Source: Sideroxydans sp. (GTDB lineage Bacteria; Pseudomonadota; Gammaproteobacteria; Burkholderiales; Gallionellaceae). From it: a stretch of 64,000 bases of DNA. Shown here piece by piece: positions 28,160 to 36,684 of this stretch (the first letter of the stretch is position 1; every line of letters starts with the position of its first letter). The notes under the pieces were generated by a model. It was not told the origin of the DNA. It searched no databases and saw only the letters and a list, made by a program, of their open reading frames with translations. Where the stretch lies: contig JAQTTU010000004.1 of assembly GCA_028710605.1 (NCBI GenBank), positions 1 through 64,000 on the forward strand, read 5' to 3'. The position numbers and the translations under genes were made by a program.

Positions 28160-28168
28160 TCGTTTCGC

Positions 28169-28345
28169 TCCCTTCTCCCGCAGGCGGGAGAAGGGTCGGG
28201 GATGAGGGCTGCGGGAATTTCGTAACTTTGCATTAGATCAACAACCCTCACCCCAACCCCTCTGATGGAACTACTAGCCATTCGACTAGGCTGCATAAAA
28301 CCGCAGCCAAGTCGCTGGTTATCCCGCCTGCGGGAGAGGGGCTAA
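28169..28345. repeat. CTCCCGC-GCGGGAG repeat region downstream of rne
   Basis: The palindrome CCCTTCTCCCGCAGGCGGGAGAAGGG is cut here into its arms around 28169-28195, and a second half (CCCGCCTGCGGGAGAGGGG) lies at 28322-28342. Between them are GGGGATGAGGG / CCCTCACCCCAACCCC and an unrelated 50-bp insert, AACTACTAGCCATTCGACTA and beyond. The second half is interrupted by that insert compared with the copy at 21746-21858. Confidence 0.72.
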
Positions 28346-28350
28346 AAAAA

Positions 28351-28380
28351 GCGCACGATGATTCGTGCGCTTTTTTCTTT
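28351..28380 (+). terminator. Intrinsic terminator after rne
   Basis: The stem GCGCACGA / TCGTGCGC with a TGAT loop is followed by TTTTTTCTTT. A-runs on the other side could make it bidirectional. It lies 10 bp before the ribosome site of the next gene. Confidence 0.85.
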
Positions 28381-28390
28381 GGAGATTCGT

Positions 28391-31180
28391 ATGCTGCGCA
28401 AACTGCTTCTGATCTTTGCTGTCGTCTCGCTTCCGGCTCACGCGCTCGGCCCCGATCCGCGACAGGATTGGCGCAGCGCGGACACTGCGCACTTCCGCAT
28501 CAACTATCTCACCCATCAGCGCGCGCAGGCCGAGCGTGCGGCGCAGATCGCCGAAAGCGCTTACGCGCGCTTGAGCAAGCAACTGCATTGGGAAACTGCG
28601 GGCAAAACCGAAATAGTGTTGCTCGATGCCTTCGATATTTCCAACGGCTATTCCACGCCGCTGCCCTTCAACAAAACCGCGCTGTATCTGGTGCCGCCCG
28701 GCGAGGGCGAGTTGCTGGACAACAGCAACTGGCTGGAGATGCTCATCACGCACGAGCTGACGCATACGGTGCATCTGGACAAGTCATCCGGCATCCCGGA
28801 ATCGTTGCGCCATATTGTCGGGCGCAGCCCGATTTTCTTTCCCAACCTGTTCCAGCCGGGCTGGGCGATTGAAGGCATCGCCACCTACAACGAAAGCACA
28901 CCGGACAAAGGCCAAGGCCGGTTGCGCGGGCCAACTTTTGAAGCGCTGATGCGCATCGAGCGCGAGCGCGGATTTTTATCGCTCGCCGAGATCAACGCCG
29001 ACGGTCGCGCCCTGCCCGCTTCCAAACAATATCTGTACGGCGTGTATTTCTACGACTTCCTGACGCGCCAGTACGGCAGCGATGCGGCTTACCAATACAT
29101 CCGCAATTACAGCGACAACATTCTGCCGCGCGTGCAATCCAACCCCGTACCGCTCACCGGCAAAACGCTGGATGTGTTGTGGCAGGATTTCATTGCCGAT
29201 CTGGGACGGCAAGTCGATGCGCGCGCCGCCAGCATCAAAGCCGCGCCACGCGCGGACGGCACGCCGCTGCTCGCCGCGCATTACAACATCAGCTCGCTCG
29301 CCCCCGCTGATAACGGCGTGCTGGTGGTGGTGAACGACGGTGTGCTGCAAACCGAACTGCTGCACATTTCGCCGCAAGGCGACACCAAACAACTCGCCGT
29401 GCTGCAAGCCAATGCGCGCATAGACCGCCGCACCGACGGCACGCTGCTGGTCGCCCAACCCGAGATTTGCGACACCTTCAATCTGTTCTACGACCTCTAT
29501 GTTTGGAACGAGCGCGACGGCATCAAGCGCCTGACCCGTTGCCAGCGCTACCGGCAGGCGGTGTGGCTGGGCGAACAGATCGCCGCGCTCAAATTCGAGG
29601 GCGGCCTCGCCAGTCTGGATGTTCTGCAATTGCAGGGCGACGGCGTGCAGAAAGTGCGCACGCTGTATGCCGCGACGGACGGCATCGAAGCCATTGACCT
29701 GGCGGCCAGTCCCGACGGCGCGCGCGTGGCGCTGGTGCTCAAACAAAAAGGCGCGTGGCAGGTGCTGGAATTCGATCTGGCCGCGAAAACTCAGCGCGTG
29801 CTGTTCGATTACGACGCGCCGCTGCACGGACTGCGTTATGCGCGCGACGGGCAGAGTCTGGAATTCATCGCCACGCGCGACGGCGTGAATAATTTGTGGC
29901 GCTACGCCATCGGCTCGGCTGAACTCACACGCCTCAGCCACAGCTACACCGGTGTCACCTTGCACAGCGGCGTGGGCAACGACGGTTCGGTGGTGCTCGG
30001 CGTGATGGCCGCAGGCGGCACCGAGTTGCGGCGCATGAGCGACATCGCCGCACAAGCCAAACTTCCGCTGACAACCGGCAACGCACCGCTGCAAGCCCCC
30101 GCCGCACAAGCCTCGTCGCTGGGTGAAGCAGAAAACTATCTCGCCTTGCGTTCCCTCTATCCGCGCAGCTGGTTGCCCGCATCGTTCGTCGATCGCGGCT
30201 TAAAGGCGTATGGCATTTCCACTTTCGGTAGCGATGCGATGGGTTGGCACAACTACGCCATCAATGCGATGTGGGAAAGCACGCAGGGCGAAATGCTGGG
30301 CAACTTCAGCTACAACTATCTCGACCTACACTTGTTCAGCATCACGCGCAATCTGCGGACGCGGCAATGGCTGGGCACAAGCGGCAACGAGACCGCCACC
30401 ATCTACGACCGCACCACCGACGCGCAATGGACATCCATGCTGCCGTGGTTGCAAACCGAGCGGCGCATCTACGCTGGAATCGGCGCGGCGCAGCGCAGCA
30501 CCGACCGCGTGTATCTCGCCGGATTCACCACGCATCCGCAACTGGAGCGCGTCGCGGCGACCTTTCTCAAATACGACACGCGCGCCACCAACTGGTACGC
30601 CACCGACTACAACCGTGGCGCACTCGCCACGCTGCTGTTCGAAAGCTACAGCCCGTTCAAAAGCGATTACGACGGCCACCTCGTGCGCCTCGACGCGCAA
30701 CAATTGTGGCCGCTGGGCGACAACGTGCTGGGCGCACGCTGGACAGAAGCGCGCGCCTCCGGCAGCACCGCACCGTTCCAGCTCGGCGGCGCATTCCAGC
30801 ACAGCCTGACGCAAGCCCCGTTCATCAACCAGCGCGACCTGCCGCTGCGCGGTTACGCGGGCAGCGAATGGCAACTGCAAGGCCAGAACACGCGCACTAT
30901 GAGCGTCGAATTTTCCAGCCCGCTCGCCGACATTGACCGCCACTTAATGTCACCCCCAATCGGCATTAACCGCCTCTCAGCGTCCGCGTTTATGGATGCG
31001 GGCAGCGTGTGGAATCCCGGCGCATCGCCTTCGCCTTTGTATCGCGGCATCGGGGTCGAGCTGCGCGCGGAAGTCAAACTGGTTTACATGCTCATGCTGC
31101 CGCTGCGAGTCGGAATCGCGCGCGGCCTGGATTTGAATGGCGGGGACAGAATCTATCTGCAATTCGGGCAAGGGTTTTAA
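28391..31180 (+). CDS. Secreted gluzincin-like metallopeptidase with propeller-like repeats and a C-terminal barrel-like domain
   Basis: 929 aa from the ATG at 28391, placed after GGAGATTCGT. A signal peptide covers 1-18 (LLLIFAVVSLPAHA). A zinc motif HELTH lies at 121-125, and the third ligand is probably Glu161 in GWAIEGIATY, the gluzincin pattern of peptidase-MA proteins. Residues about 290-580 show repeated beta-propeller-like SPDGARVALV / ARDGQSLEF strands of TolB or WD40 type. The C-terminal 300 residues contain alternating aromatic strands and end in YLQFGQGF, like outer-membrane beta-barrels. It is probably an outer-membrane-anchored peptidase; the substrate is unknown. Confidence 0.75.
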   Translation: MLRKLLLIFAVVSLPAHALGPDPRQDWRSADTAHFRINYLTHQRAQAERAAQIAESAYARLSKQLHWETAGKTEIVLLDAFDISNGYSTPLPFNKTALYLVPPGEGELLDNSNWLEMLITHELTHTVHLDKSSGIPESLRHIVGRSPIFFPNLFQPGWAIEGIATYNESTPDKGQGRLRGPTFEALMRIERERGFLSLAEINADGRALPASKQYLYGVYFYDFLTRQYGSDAAYQYIRNYSDNILPRVQSNPVPLTGKTLDVLWQDFIADLGRQVDARAASIKAAPRADGTPLLAAHYNISSLAPADNGVLVVVNDGVLQTELLHISPQGDTKQLAVLQANARIDRRTDGTLLVAQPEICDTFNLFYDLYVWNERDGIKRLTRCQRYRQAVWLGEQIAALKFEGGLASLDVLQLQGDGVQKVRTLYAATDGIEAIDLAASPDGARVALVLKQKGAWQVLEFDLAAKTQRVLFDYDAPLHGLRYARDGQSLEFIATRDGVNNLWRYAIGSAELTRLSHSYTGVTLHSGVGNDGSVVLGVMAAGGTELRRMSDIAAQAKLPLTTGNAPLQAPAAQASSLGEAENYLALRSLYPRSWLPASFVDRGLKAYGISTFGSDAMGWHNYAINAMWESTQGEMLGNFSYNYLDLHLFSITRNLRTRQWLGTSGNETATIYDRTTDAQWTSMLPWLQTERRIYAGIGAAQRSTDRVYLAGFTTHPQLERVAATFLKYDTRATNWYATDYNRGALATLLFESYSPFKSDYDGHLVRLDAQQLWPLGDNVLGARWTEARASGSTAPFQLGGAFQHSLTQAPFINQRDLPLRGYAGSEWQLQGQNTRTMSVEFSSPLADIDRHLMSPPIGINRLSASAFMDAGSVWNPGASPSPLYRGIGVELRAEVKLVYMLMLPLRVGIARGLDLNGGDRIYLQFGQGF

Positions 31181-31207
31181 GCCAGATCATCCATTAGCCT
31201 AAAACAT

Positions 31208-31333
31208 CGTCATTCCCGCGAAAGCGGGAATCCAGTTGATTGAATACTTCCCGCGAAGCGGGGCAAAGCCAAGCTCTTGTCCGCTTTGCGGAATGTTTTC
31301 TTTGCTGGATTCCCGCTTTCGCGGGAATGACGG
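31208..31333. repeat. dRS3-like inverted repeat (CGTCATTCCCGCGAAAGCGGGAATCCAG)
   Basis: The ends CGTCATTCCCGCGAAAGCGG and its complement bracket an inner imperfect palindrome TCCCGCGAAGCGGGG / CCGCTTTGCGGAA. The ATTCCC-N8-GGGAAT unit resembles Neisseria dRS3 repeats. A related copy lies at 51665-51783. Confidence 0.85.
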
Positions 31334-31360
31334 TTCTAATAGACTATCTGGGTTTAAGCC

Positions 31361-31430
31361 ACCTTGCCCGCAAGGCAATAGATACGCCACTCTTCATCGA
31401 GCGCATGATGCAGATCGCCTATTGACGGGC
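31361..31430 (+). repeat. CTTGCCCGCAAG repeat family, copy A
   Basis: CACCTTGCCCGCAAGGCA is followed by ATCGAGCGCATGATGCAGAT and CGCCTATTGACGGGC. Copies B-F share the same ordered blocks. It lies about 50 bp before the esterase gene. Confidence 0.82.
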
Positions 31431-31479
31431 GTTTCCACAATGTTTGTATATGAAATTTTCAAACGAACGGAGCACAAGC

Positions 31480-32427
31480 ATGAGATACCTCAACCTGCGC
31501 ATCATCGGTCTGGCCTTGTTGTTAACCCTGTTCGGCAACGCATCTGCCGGGTCGCTGCGCGATTTGTTGAACAAACGCAACACCAAGCAGCAAGAGTCGG
31601 AGTTATCGAGCGACGATAAAGCCTCGGGCAGCTTTGCTTTGCCGCAAGGCGTGCGGGTGCTGAAGGATGTCAGCTACGGCAACAACAGCGCACAGCGCAT
31701 GGATGTCTATCTGCCCGCGAGCGCGGCAAATGCGCCGGTGATCTTCATGGTGCATGGTGGCGCGTGGCGTGTTGGCGATAAAGCAGCAAGCTCGGTGGTA
31801 GAGAACAAAGTCATCCGCTGGGTGACGCGCGGCTTCATCATGGTATCGGTCAACTACCGCATGCTGCCCGAGGCCGATCCTTTGACGCAAGCCGGAGATG
31901 TGGCGCAGGCGCTGGCAAGCGCCCAAGCTCAAGCGCCAACATGGGGCGGCGATCCTGATAAATTTATTCTGATGGGACATTCTGCCGGTGCGCATCTGGT
32001 TGCTCTGCTCGCCGCATCGCCTGCGCCGGGCGCACACGTCTGGCTAGGCGCAGTGTCGCTGGATAGCGCGGTGATGGATGTCGCGGGCATCATGCAAAAA
32101 AATCATTACCGTTTCTACGACAAGGCGTTCGGCAAGGATACCGCTTACTGGAAAGCCGCATCGCCGCTCGATGTGCTGACCACCGGCGCGAAGCCGATAC
32201 TGCTGGTATGTTCCTCCATCCGCCGCGACAAGCCTTGCGATCAGGCGCATGCATTCGCCGCCAAGGCCGCCAGCTTGAGCATTCGCACCGAAGTGTCGGA
32301 ACAGGCGCTGTCGCACAAGGACATCAACCGCACACTCGGTTTGCCCGGTGCATATACCGATGCGGTCGAGACGTTCATGGGTTCGCTGGATGGGTCGGTG
32401 CGCAAGATGTTGTCCGGTGAAAAATAA
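31480..32427 (+). CDS. Secreted alpha/beta-hydrolase (carboxylesterase, HGGAW type)
   Basis: 315 aa from the ATG at 31480 (MRYLNLRIIGL) after an ACGGAG ribosome site. A signal peptide runs to about residue 23 (FGNASAG). The oxyanion motif is MVHGGAWRVGDK and the nucleophile elbow is GHSAGAH. A late Asp and the LSHKDINRTLG histidine complete the triad. This is the hormone-sensitive-lipase or BD-FAE-like esterase group; the substrate is not predicted. The gene stands alone, between repeats upstream and the inverted-repeat island downstream. Confidence 0.86.
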   Translation: MRYLNLRIIGLALLLTLFGNASAGSLRDLLNKRNTKQQESELSSDDKASGSFALPQGVRVLKDVSYGNNSAQRMDVYLPASAANAPVIFMVHGGAWRVGDKAASSVVENKVIRWVTRGFIMVSVNYRMLPEADPLTQAGDVAQALASAQAQAPTWGGDPDKFILMGHSAGAHLVALLAASPAPGAHVWLGAVSLDSAVMDVAGIMQKNHYRFYDKAFGKDTAYWKAASPLDVLTTGAKPILLVCSSIRRDKPCDQAHAFAAKAASLSIRTEVSEQALSHKDINRTLGLPGAYTDAVETFMGSLDGSVRKMLSGEK

Positions 32428-32440
32428 TCTGTACTAGTCC

Positions 32441-32516
32441 AGATTTCATCTGACAGAGATTGACCGATGTTCGGCCATTGCTGCCGGTGGTGAACGACAT
32501 CGATTAAGTCAGCTTC
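32441..32516 (+). repeat. Left inverted repeat of the toxin / OLD-like island
   Basis: The blocks ATCTGACAG, CCGATGTTCGGCCA, GGTGGTGAACGA and TCGATTAAGTCAGCTTC match, in order, the reverse complement of 35245-35327. The two copies bracket 32.5-35.2 kb, which holds exactly the toxin-antitoxin pair and the ATPase gene. Confidence 0.85.
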
Positions 32517-32634
32517 GTGCCATGAGTGACCGTATAAGAAATTTCTTCATAGCCGACACTCCGGTATTGGATTGGCAAAAAGTGGAATATGTATTCCAAT
32601 TGCACTTTGAATTTCTCTCACCTAGAATGCGCCC

Positions 32635-32847
32635 ATGAATACCGCCCTATCACCGATAGAATCTCAATTCGCCACGACTGACGAAGCCGACGCTTACGAT
32701 ATTTGGTTTCGTGCAAAGGTGGAAAAGTCGTTGCAATTAGCAGACGAACCGAATTCAGTCCGTATCCCCCACGATGAAGTCATGTCAAAAGCACGTGCCA
32801 GAATTGAAGCAAAGATGAAAGAGAATGCAGCACGTCGTCTGGCTTGA
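32635..32847 (+). CDS. Antitoxin of a ParE/RelE-type pair
   Basis: 70 aa, beginning MNTALSPIESQFATTDEADAYD with WFRAKVEKSL and IPHDEVMSKARARIEAK. This is the RelB-like or StbD-like small antitoxin found directly before ParE toxins. The C-terminal helix is lysine/arginine-rich. It overlaps the toxin gene by 23 bp. A clear paralogue without a toxin lies at 55689-55874, with the same MxxALSPIESxFxTTDEA start. Confidence 0.85.
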   Translation: MNTALSPIESQFATTDEADAYDIWFRAKVEKSLQLADEPNSVRIPHDEVMSKARARIEAKMKENAARRLA

Positions 32848-33103
32848 AACAGCAAGTCAGGATTTAGACCAAATTCTCGGTTATATCGAAGAACGCAACT
32901 TGCTTGCTGCATTAGATTTGCAAGAGTCAATCGAGTACGCAGCTTCCCAATTACCTTTCCACCCATACCTCTACAGACTTGGTCGAGTCCCCGGTACACG
33001 CGAGCTGGTAGTCCACCCAAATTATTTGGTGATCTACCGAGTAACCGTCTCCTCCATCGAAATCATCAACGTATTGCACGCAAGACAGCAATATCCTGCA
33101 TAG
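32825..33103 (+). CDS. ParE/RelE-family toxin
   Basis: 92 aa, the usual size. The fold is readable as VVWLETASQDLDQILGYIEE (helix), then FHPYLYRLGRVPGTRELVVHPNYLVIYRV and a last strand IEIINVLHARQQYP with the terminal HARQ typical of ParE. Members poison gyrase (ParE) or cleave mRNA at the ribosome (RelE); the catalytic set of RelE is not obvious, so ParE-like is preferred. The gene looks intact. It is coupled to its antitoxin by overlap. Confidence 0.88.
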   Translation: MQHVVWLETASQDLDQILGYIEERNLLAALDLQESIEYAASQLPFHPYLYRLGRVPGTRELVVHPNYLVIYRVTVSSIEIINVLHARQQYPA

Positions 33104-33298
33104 GTCAGTTTTGTGCCAGAAGCCGTCGTTCGAGGTGCAATACAGGCAGCAATAATGCGGTCGTTCCTGACTGATATTAAAGTGGCATTATTTGGCTGAA
33201 TGCGGTTTTTGCTGGTAGATTGCCGCCCATATATACGTAGCCCCCGTGTTACTTGGATCGGGGTAACTTTTAATTACCAAGTTCTGTAGGGATGTCAC
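33104..33298. other. Spacer with a third partial copy of the island repeat
   Basis: GTCAGTTTTGTGCCAGAAGC at 33106-33125 resembles the GTCAGCTTCGTGCCATGAG end of the left repeat. The remaining bases up to the ATPase start contain no gene. A weak GTAGGGATG ribosome site precedes the ATG. Confidence 0.5.
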
Positions 33299-35200
33299 AT
33301 GTATCTAAAGAAACTAACTCTGGAAAATGTTGGGCCAATTTCAAAATTAAACATTGAGCCATCATTTGAGAACGACCTCCCAAAACCATTGGTATTCGTC
33401 GGAGCCAACGGCAGTGGAAAATCAATAACACTTTCATTTATCACCAATTTCCTACTGCATCTTCAGCAGCAGCTTTTCGAAAACACTGAAGTAGAAAAAG
33501 GCAAAGTCTTTAAGTTGCGGAGCCCCGCCTACATTGGCCCTGCCGCAAAGTATTACTATGGCTCTGTAACTTGCTCAGAGGACATAGGACTTGAGGAATG
33601 GCAGTTATCGGCTCCAAAAAAGGACTTGGTATCGAATGGGGTTGCTCCAAACATACCTAGTTGGAACAACATTGGTGAAGAAGAAATTAATGCTTTCATT
33701 CCTATTGGTGAAGCCGCTAAAGAGAAGAGCAAGAAATTACAGGCAATCTATAGTAAATATTGCGCTTTGTACTTTCCCCCAAACCGATTCGAAGAGCCCG
33801 CATGGCTCAATTCAGGTAGCCTTTCATATACACCGACAATTTCAAAGGACAAACGCATTGAAGGAATCACAACACGACAAATTATTAGCTCAAATGTATT
33901 CCCCAACTTAATTTCGTGGCTATACGACGTTATTATCGATTCATACGTATTTGAGACAACTCCTTTGAAGTTTACTCTGGACAATGCTGGTCCTTTGCGA
34001 GACGGTTTCATGGAGGTTGACGGATCAAACCGAACTCTAAGAAGGGAGATAGACAAGGTACTGGAAATGATCTTCGAAGGAAGATACCAAGGCAAACTCA
34101 ATCTTAATATCGCACCAAAGACTGGACGAAATGTCAGTCTTAGTGAAGTACTTTTAGATGGTACTAGGCGAACTATAGTACAAAACCTCTTTAGTCTTTC
34201 ATCAGGAGAAAGCTTGGCTTTATCTCTCTTCGCCTCGATCATTCGGGATTTTGATTTGGGCGGAACTCAAATCAATTCACTTGAGGATATAAAAGGGATA
34301 GTTCTGGTAGATGAAATTGATATTCATTTGCACATAGACCTGCAACGTAAGGTACTTCCAAGCTTGATTAAAGCTTTCCCCAAGGTGCAATTTATTGTAA
34401 CGACGCATTCACCACTCTTTTTGCTGGGAATGGACGAGCAATTTGGAGCGAATGGTTATGAAATATATAGCTTGCCTACAGGGGAAAAAATTCAGGCTGA
34501 AGAATTTAGCGAATTCCATAGGGCTTATGACGAGTACAAGAATACGCAACATCACAAGCACGCGACTAAACAAATGTTGGACGGACTCGCACAGCCCTGC
34601 CTGATCACCGAAGGAAAAACTGACCGGATGATTTTGGAATGTGCTTGGAATAAGCTCTATGGAGCGGCACCATGTTTTTTTGCAATCAAATATTCCGGTG
34701 AAGTCAGGGGTATTACTGACGGTTCGGCCAAACACGTACAAAGCATACTTCAATATACGGCAGCCTTGACTACATATCCGATCATTGGGTTGTTTGACAA
34801 TGACAGTGAGGGGAACGGACAATTTGGTGGGCTAAAGGCGCCTTTGTTTGTCAGCGAATCTAAAGATCATAAAAAATATGGGATTGTCAGCGCCCTTCTT
34901 TTGCCAGCTCCCGAGTTTAGAGAAAAATTTGTCAATCAACAAAATGGCAACCATTGCTTTCTCCAAATTGAACACTATTTTTCGGATGCAATATTAGTAG
35001 CCCAGAACAAAAAAGGCGCAGACATAATCTCAGGTACAGGGGTTTTTGAAATTCAGGGAGATAAGAACGGTTTCGCAGAATACGTAGTGGGGTTGGATGC
35101 CGAAGAGTTTAACAACTTTCACCATTTGTTTTGTCGCCTAGCGGACATACTAACCCGCCCTCATCCCATTAAAGTGACCAACGCAACTATTCTTAACTGA
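33299..35200 (+). CDS. ABC-type ATPase fused to a TOPRIM-like domain (OLD-family-like, candidate anti-phage protein)
   Basis: 633 aa. Walker A GANGSGKS is at 35-42, the ABC signature LSSGE at 300-304, Walker B IVLVDEID around 334-341 and the H-loop TTHSP at 368-372. A C-terminal TOPRIM-like domain follows with Glu438 in ITEGKTD and the acidic DND at 500-502. This layout matches OLD-class nucleases and the ATPase/TOPRIM logic of PARIS systems. No UvrD-like GajB partner is adjacent. It looks A+T-richer than its neighbours and lies between inverted repeats beside a toxin-antitoxin pair, so horizontal transfer is likely. Function is inferred, not shown. Confidence 0.8.
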   Translation: MYLKKLTLENVGPISKLNIEPSFENDLPKPLVFVGANGSGKSITLSFITNFLLHLQQQLFENTEVEKGKVFKLRSPAYIGPAAKYYYGSVTCSEDIGLEEWQLSAPKKDLVSNGVAPNIPSWNNIGEEEINAFIPIGEAAKEKSKKLQAIYSKYCALYFPPNRFEEPAWLNSGSLSYTPTISKDKRIEGITTRQIISSNVFPNLISWLYDVIIDSYVFETTPLKFTLDNAGPLRDGFMEVDGSNRTLRREIDKVLEMIFEGRYQGKLNLNIAPKTGRNVSLSEVLLDGTRRTIVQNLFSLSSGESLALSLFASIIRDFDLGGTQINSLEDIKGIVLVDEIDIHLHIDLQRKVLPSLIKAFPKVQFIVTTHSPLFLLGMDEQFGANGYEIYSLPTGEKIQAEEFSEFHRAYDEYKNTQHHKHATKQMLDGLAQPCLITEGKTDRMILECAWNKLYGAAPCFFAIKYSGEVRGITDGSAKHVQSILQYTAALTTYPIIGLFDNDSEGNGQFGGLKAPLFVSESKDHKKYGIVSALLLPAPEFREKFVNQQNGNHCFLQIEHYFSDAILVAQNKKGADIISGTGVFEIQGDKNGFAEYVVGLDAEEFNNFHHLFCRLADILTRPHPIKVTNATILN

Positions 35201-35244
35201 GACATTGAGAGATAGCTCCCAATTTAAAAGTTTAACGTCTGCTG

Positions 35245-35327
35245 TGGGTCGGAAGCTGACTTAATCGACATCGTTCACCACCTGCAGCTCTGGCCGACCA
35301 TCGGACACTGCCTGTTAGATCAAGTCT
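35245..35327 (-). repeat. Right inverted repeat of the toxin / OLD-like island
   Basis: The reverse complement carries GATCTAACAG, CCGATGGTCGGCCA, GGTGGTGAACGA and TCGATTAAGTCAGCTTC, the same ordered blocks as 32441-32516. The match is imperfect but long. Confidence 0.85.
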
Positions 35328-35350
35328 GAGCTACTACAAACAATCCAACC

Positions 35351-35450
35351 CACCTTGCCCGCAAGCCAGAAAACACGGCGATCTCCATCAAGCGCATGAT
35401 GGGGATCGCCTATTGACGGGCTGCTTCAGGCAGTTGGTGTTTTGAAATCA
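35351..35450 (+). repeat. CTTGCCCGCAAG repeat family, copy B (long form)
   Basis: CACCTTGCCCGCAAGCCAGA, ATCTCCATCAAGCGCATGAT and ATCGCCTATTGACGGG are followed by GGCAGTTGGTGTTTTGAAATCAG, a tail shared with copy C. The element runs up to the stop codon of the DUF1304 gene. Confidence 0.85.
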
Positions 35451-35804
35451 GGCCAGCACCAGTAGCAGCAAACCCAGCGCCGCCGGTAACGCTTGAACGA
35501 ACAGAATTTTGCGGCTCGCAGTTGCCGCGCCGTACACTCCGGCAACCAGCACGCAGCTCAGGAAGAAAATCTTGATGCTGGTTCCTTGCGCGCCGAGCAG
35601 CAGCCCCCACAACAAACCCGCCGCCAGAAAGCCGTTATACAAGCCCTGATTCGCCGCTAGCACTTTGGTAGCAAGTGCCGCTTCGCGCGTCATGCGGAAG
35701 GCGCGCAACCCGGCAGGCTTGTCCCACCAAAACATTTCCAGCACAAGAATATAAATGTGCAGCACTGCGACGAGTGCGACCACGATGTTTGCGATGACTG
35801 CCAT
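35448..35804 (-). CDS. DUF1304 small membrane protein
   Basis: 118 aa from the ATG at 35804 (MAVIANIVVALVAVLHIYILVLEM). Four hydrophobic helices are visible, with the family motifs WDKPAGLRAF and ANQGLYNGFLAAGLLWG. The family has no known function; it is an inner-membrane protein. The start was chosen because DUF1304 proteins begin at this helix. It is flanked by a dispersed repeat on each side. Confidence 0.88.
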   Translation of the reverse strand: MAVIANIVVALVAVLHIYILVLEMFWWDKPAGLRAFRMTREAALATKVLAANQGLYNGFLAAGLLWGLLLGAQGTSIKIFFLSCVLVAGVYGAATASRKILFVQALPAALGLLLLVLA

Positions 35805-35845
35805 GCATTGCTCCGAAAAAATCTGAACCGTTAAGTCATTGCAAC

Positions 35846-35891
35846 GTAGGTCGGGTTTCAACCCGCCATGTCGGGCTGAAGCCCGACCTAC
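35846..35891. repeat. GTAGGTCGGG-type inverted repeat
   Basis: GTAGGTCGGGTTTCAACCCG and CGGGCTGAAGCCCGACCTAC, the same family as the copy translated inside manB. Confidence 0.88.
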
Positions 35892-35922
35892 AACACATTG
35901 GTTTTGAGATACTCATTTTTGG

Positions 35923-36600
35923 TTATTTTTCCAGCATCTCTTTAATGCTCGCCTCAAAAGCCGCCAGCGGCTGCGCGCCGACGATCAGTTTACCTTGTAC
36001 CGAATCGCCCACGACTTTGCCGAGCACGAAAGTTGGCGTTTTGTGGATGCCCAGCGCATGCGCTTCAGCCACTTCGTCGGCGATTGCCTTCAGGTGTTTG
36101 TCATCGGCCATGCACCGCTCGAACGTTGCGCCGTCCAGCGACAGTTGTCGCGCGTAACCTGCCAGCGAACCGACATCCAGCATTTTCTGGTTCTTGAACA
36201 CCGTCTCGCTCATCTCCCAATACTTGCCCTGCTCTCCGGCGCAGCGCACCGCCTGTGCGGCTTTGCGCGCCAGCAGGTGGGAAGACATGGGAAGATCGCG
36301 CAGGATGAAACGCAGCTTGCCGCTGGCGATATATTTCTTGATCTCGGGAAAAGTTTCGGCCTCGAAGCGCCCGCAGAACGGGCACTGGTAATCGGTATAG
36401 GCCACCAGCGTCAGCGGCGCATCGCTGCTGCCCAGCGCATATTTCGCGTCCGCTTTGACCGTCAGCGTTTCCGATTTCGCCGATGCCGCGTGCAGTTCGT
36501 CGAGGAGTGCATTGCCTTGTTGCTGCGCCATCGGTTCCGCAAAAGCCACCGCGCCACACATCACGACACCCGCAGCCAACAGTGCGCCAAACCGATTCAT
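35923..36600 (-). CDS. Periplasmic DsbA/DsbG-like thiol oxidoreductase (CPFC), copy 1
   Basis: 225 aa from the ATG at 36600. A signal peptide ends near residue 21 (GAVAFA-EP). A linker is followed by a thioredoxin-like DsbA domain: TDYQCPFCGRFEAETFPEI with the redox pair CPFC, the helical insert, and the cis-proline loop KTPTFVLG. It probably introduces or isomerises disulfides in the periplasm. It lies 84 bp downstream of a GLUG lipoprotein and is probably co-transcribed from the promoter at 38894-38937. It is a close paralogue of the gene at 44044-44763. Confidence 0.88.
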   Translation of the reverse strand: MNRFGALLAAGVVMCGAVAFAEPMAQQQGNALLDELHAASAKSETLTVKADAKYALGSSDAPLTLVAYTDYQCPFCGRFEAETFPEIKKYIASGKLRFILRDLPMSSHLLARKAAQAVRCAGEQGKYWEMSETVFKNQKMLDVGSLAGYARQLSLDGATFERCMADDKHLKAIADEVAEAHALGIHKTPTFVLGKVVGDSVQGKLIVGAQPLAAFEASIKEMLEK

Positions 36601-36684
36601 CACGTTTTTACAAAACAAAAATCAAGCACTCCGCTGATGTGAATAACGCGCGACAACTTCCCGACGCTCACGGCAATAATACAC

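Noticed and set aside
31208..31333. Repeat pair considered as ends of an insertion sequence
   Set aside because: Only about 70 bp lie between the arms, with no transposase frame; it fits a dRS3-like repeat instead.
32461..32634. Short frames in the spacer before the antitoxin gene
   Set aside because: They overlap the left inverted repeat, lack ribosome sites and match no family.
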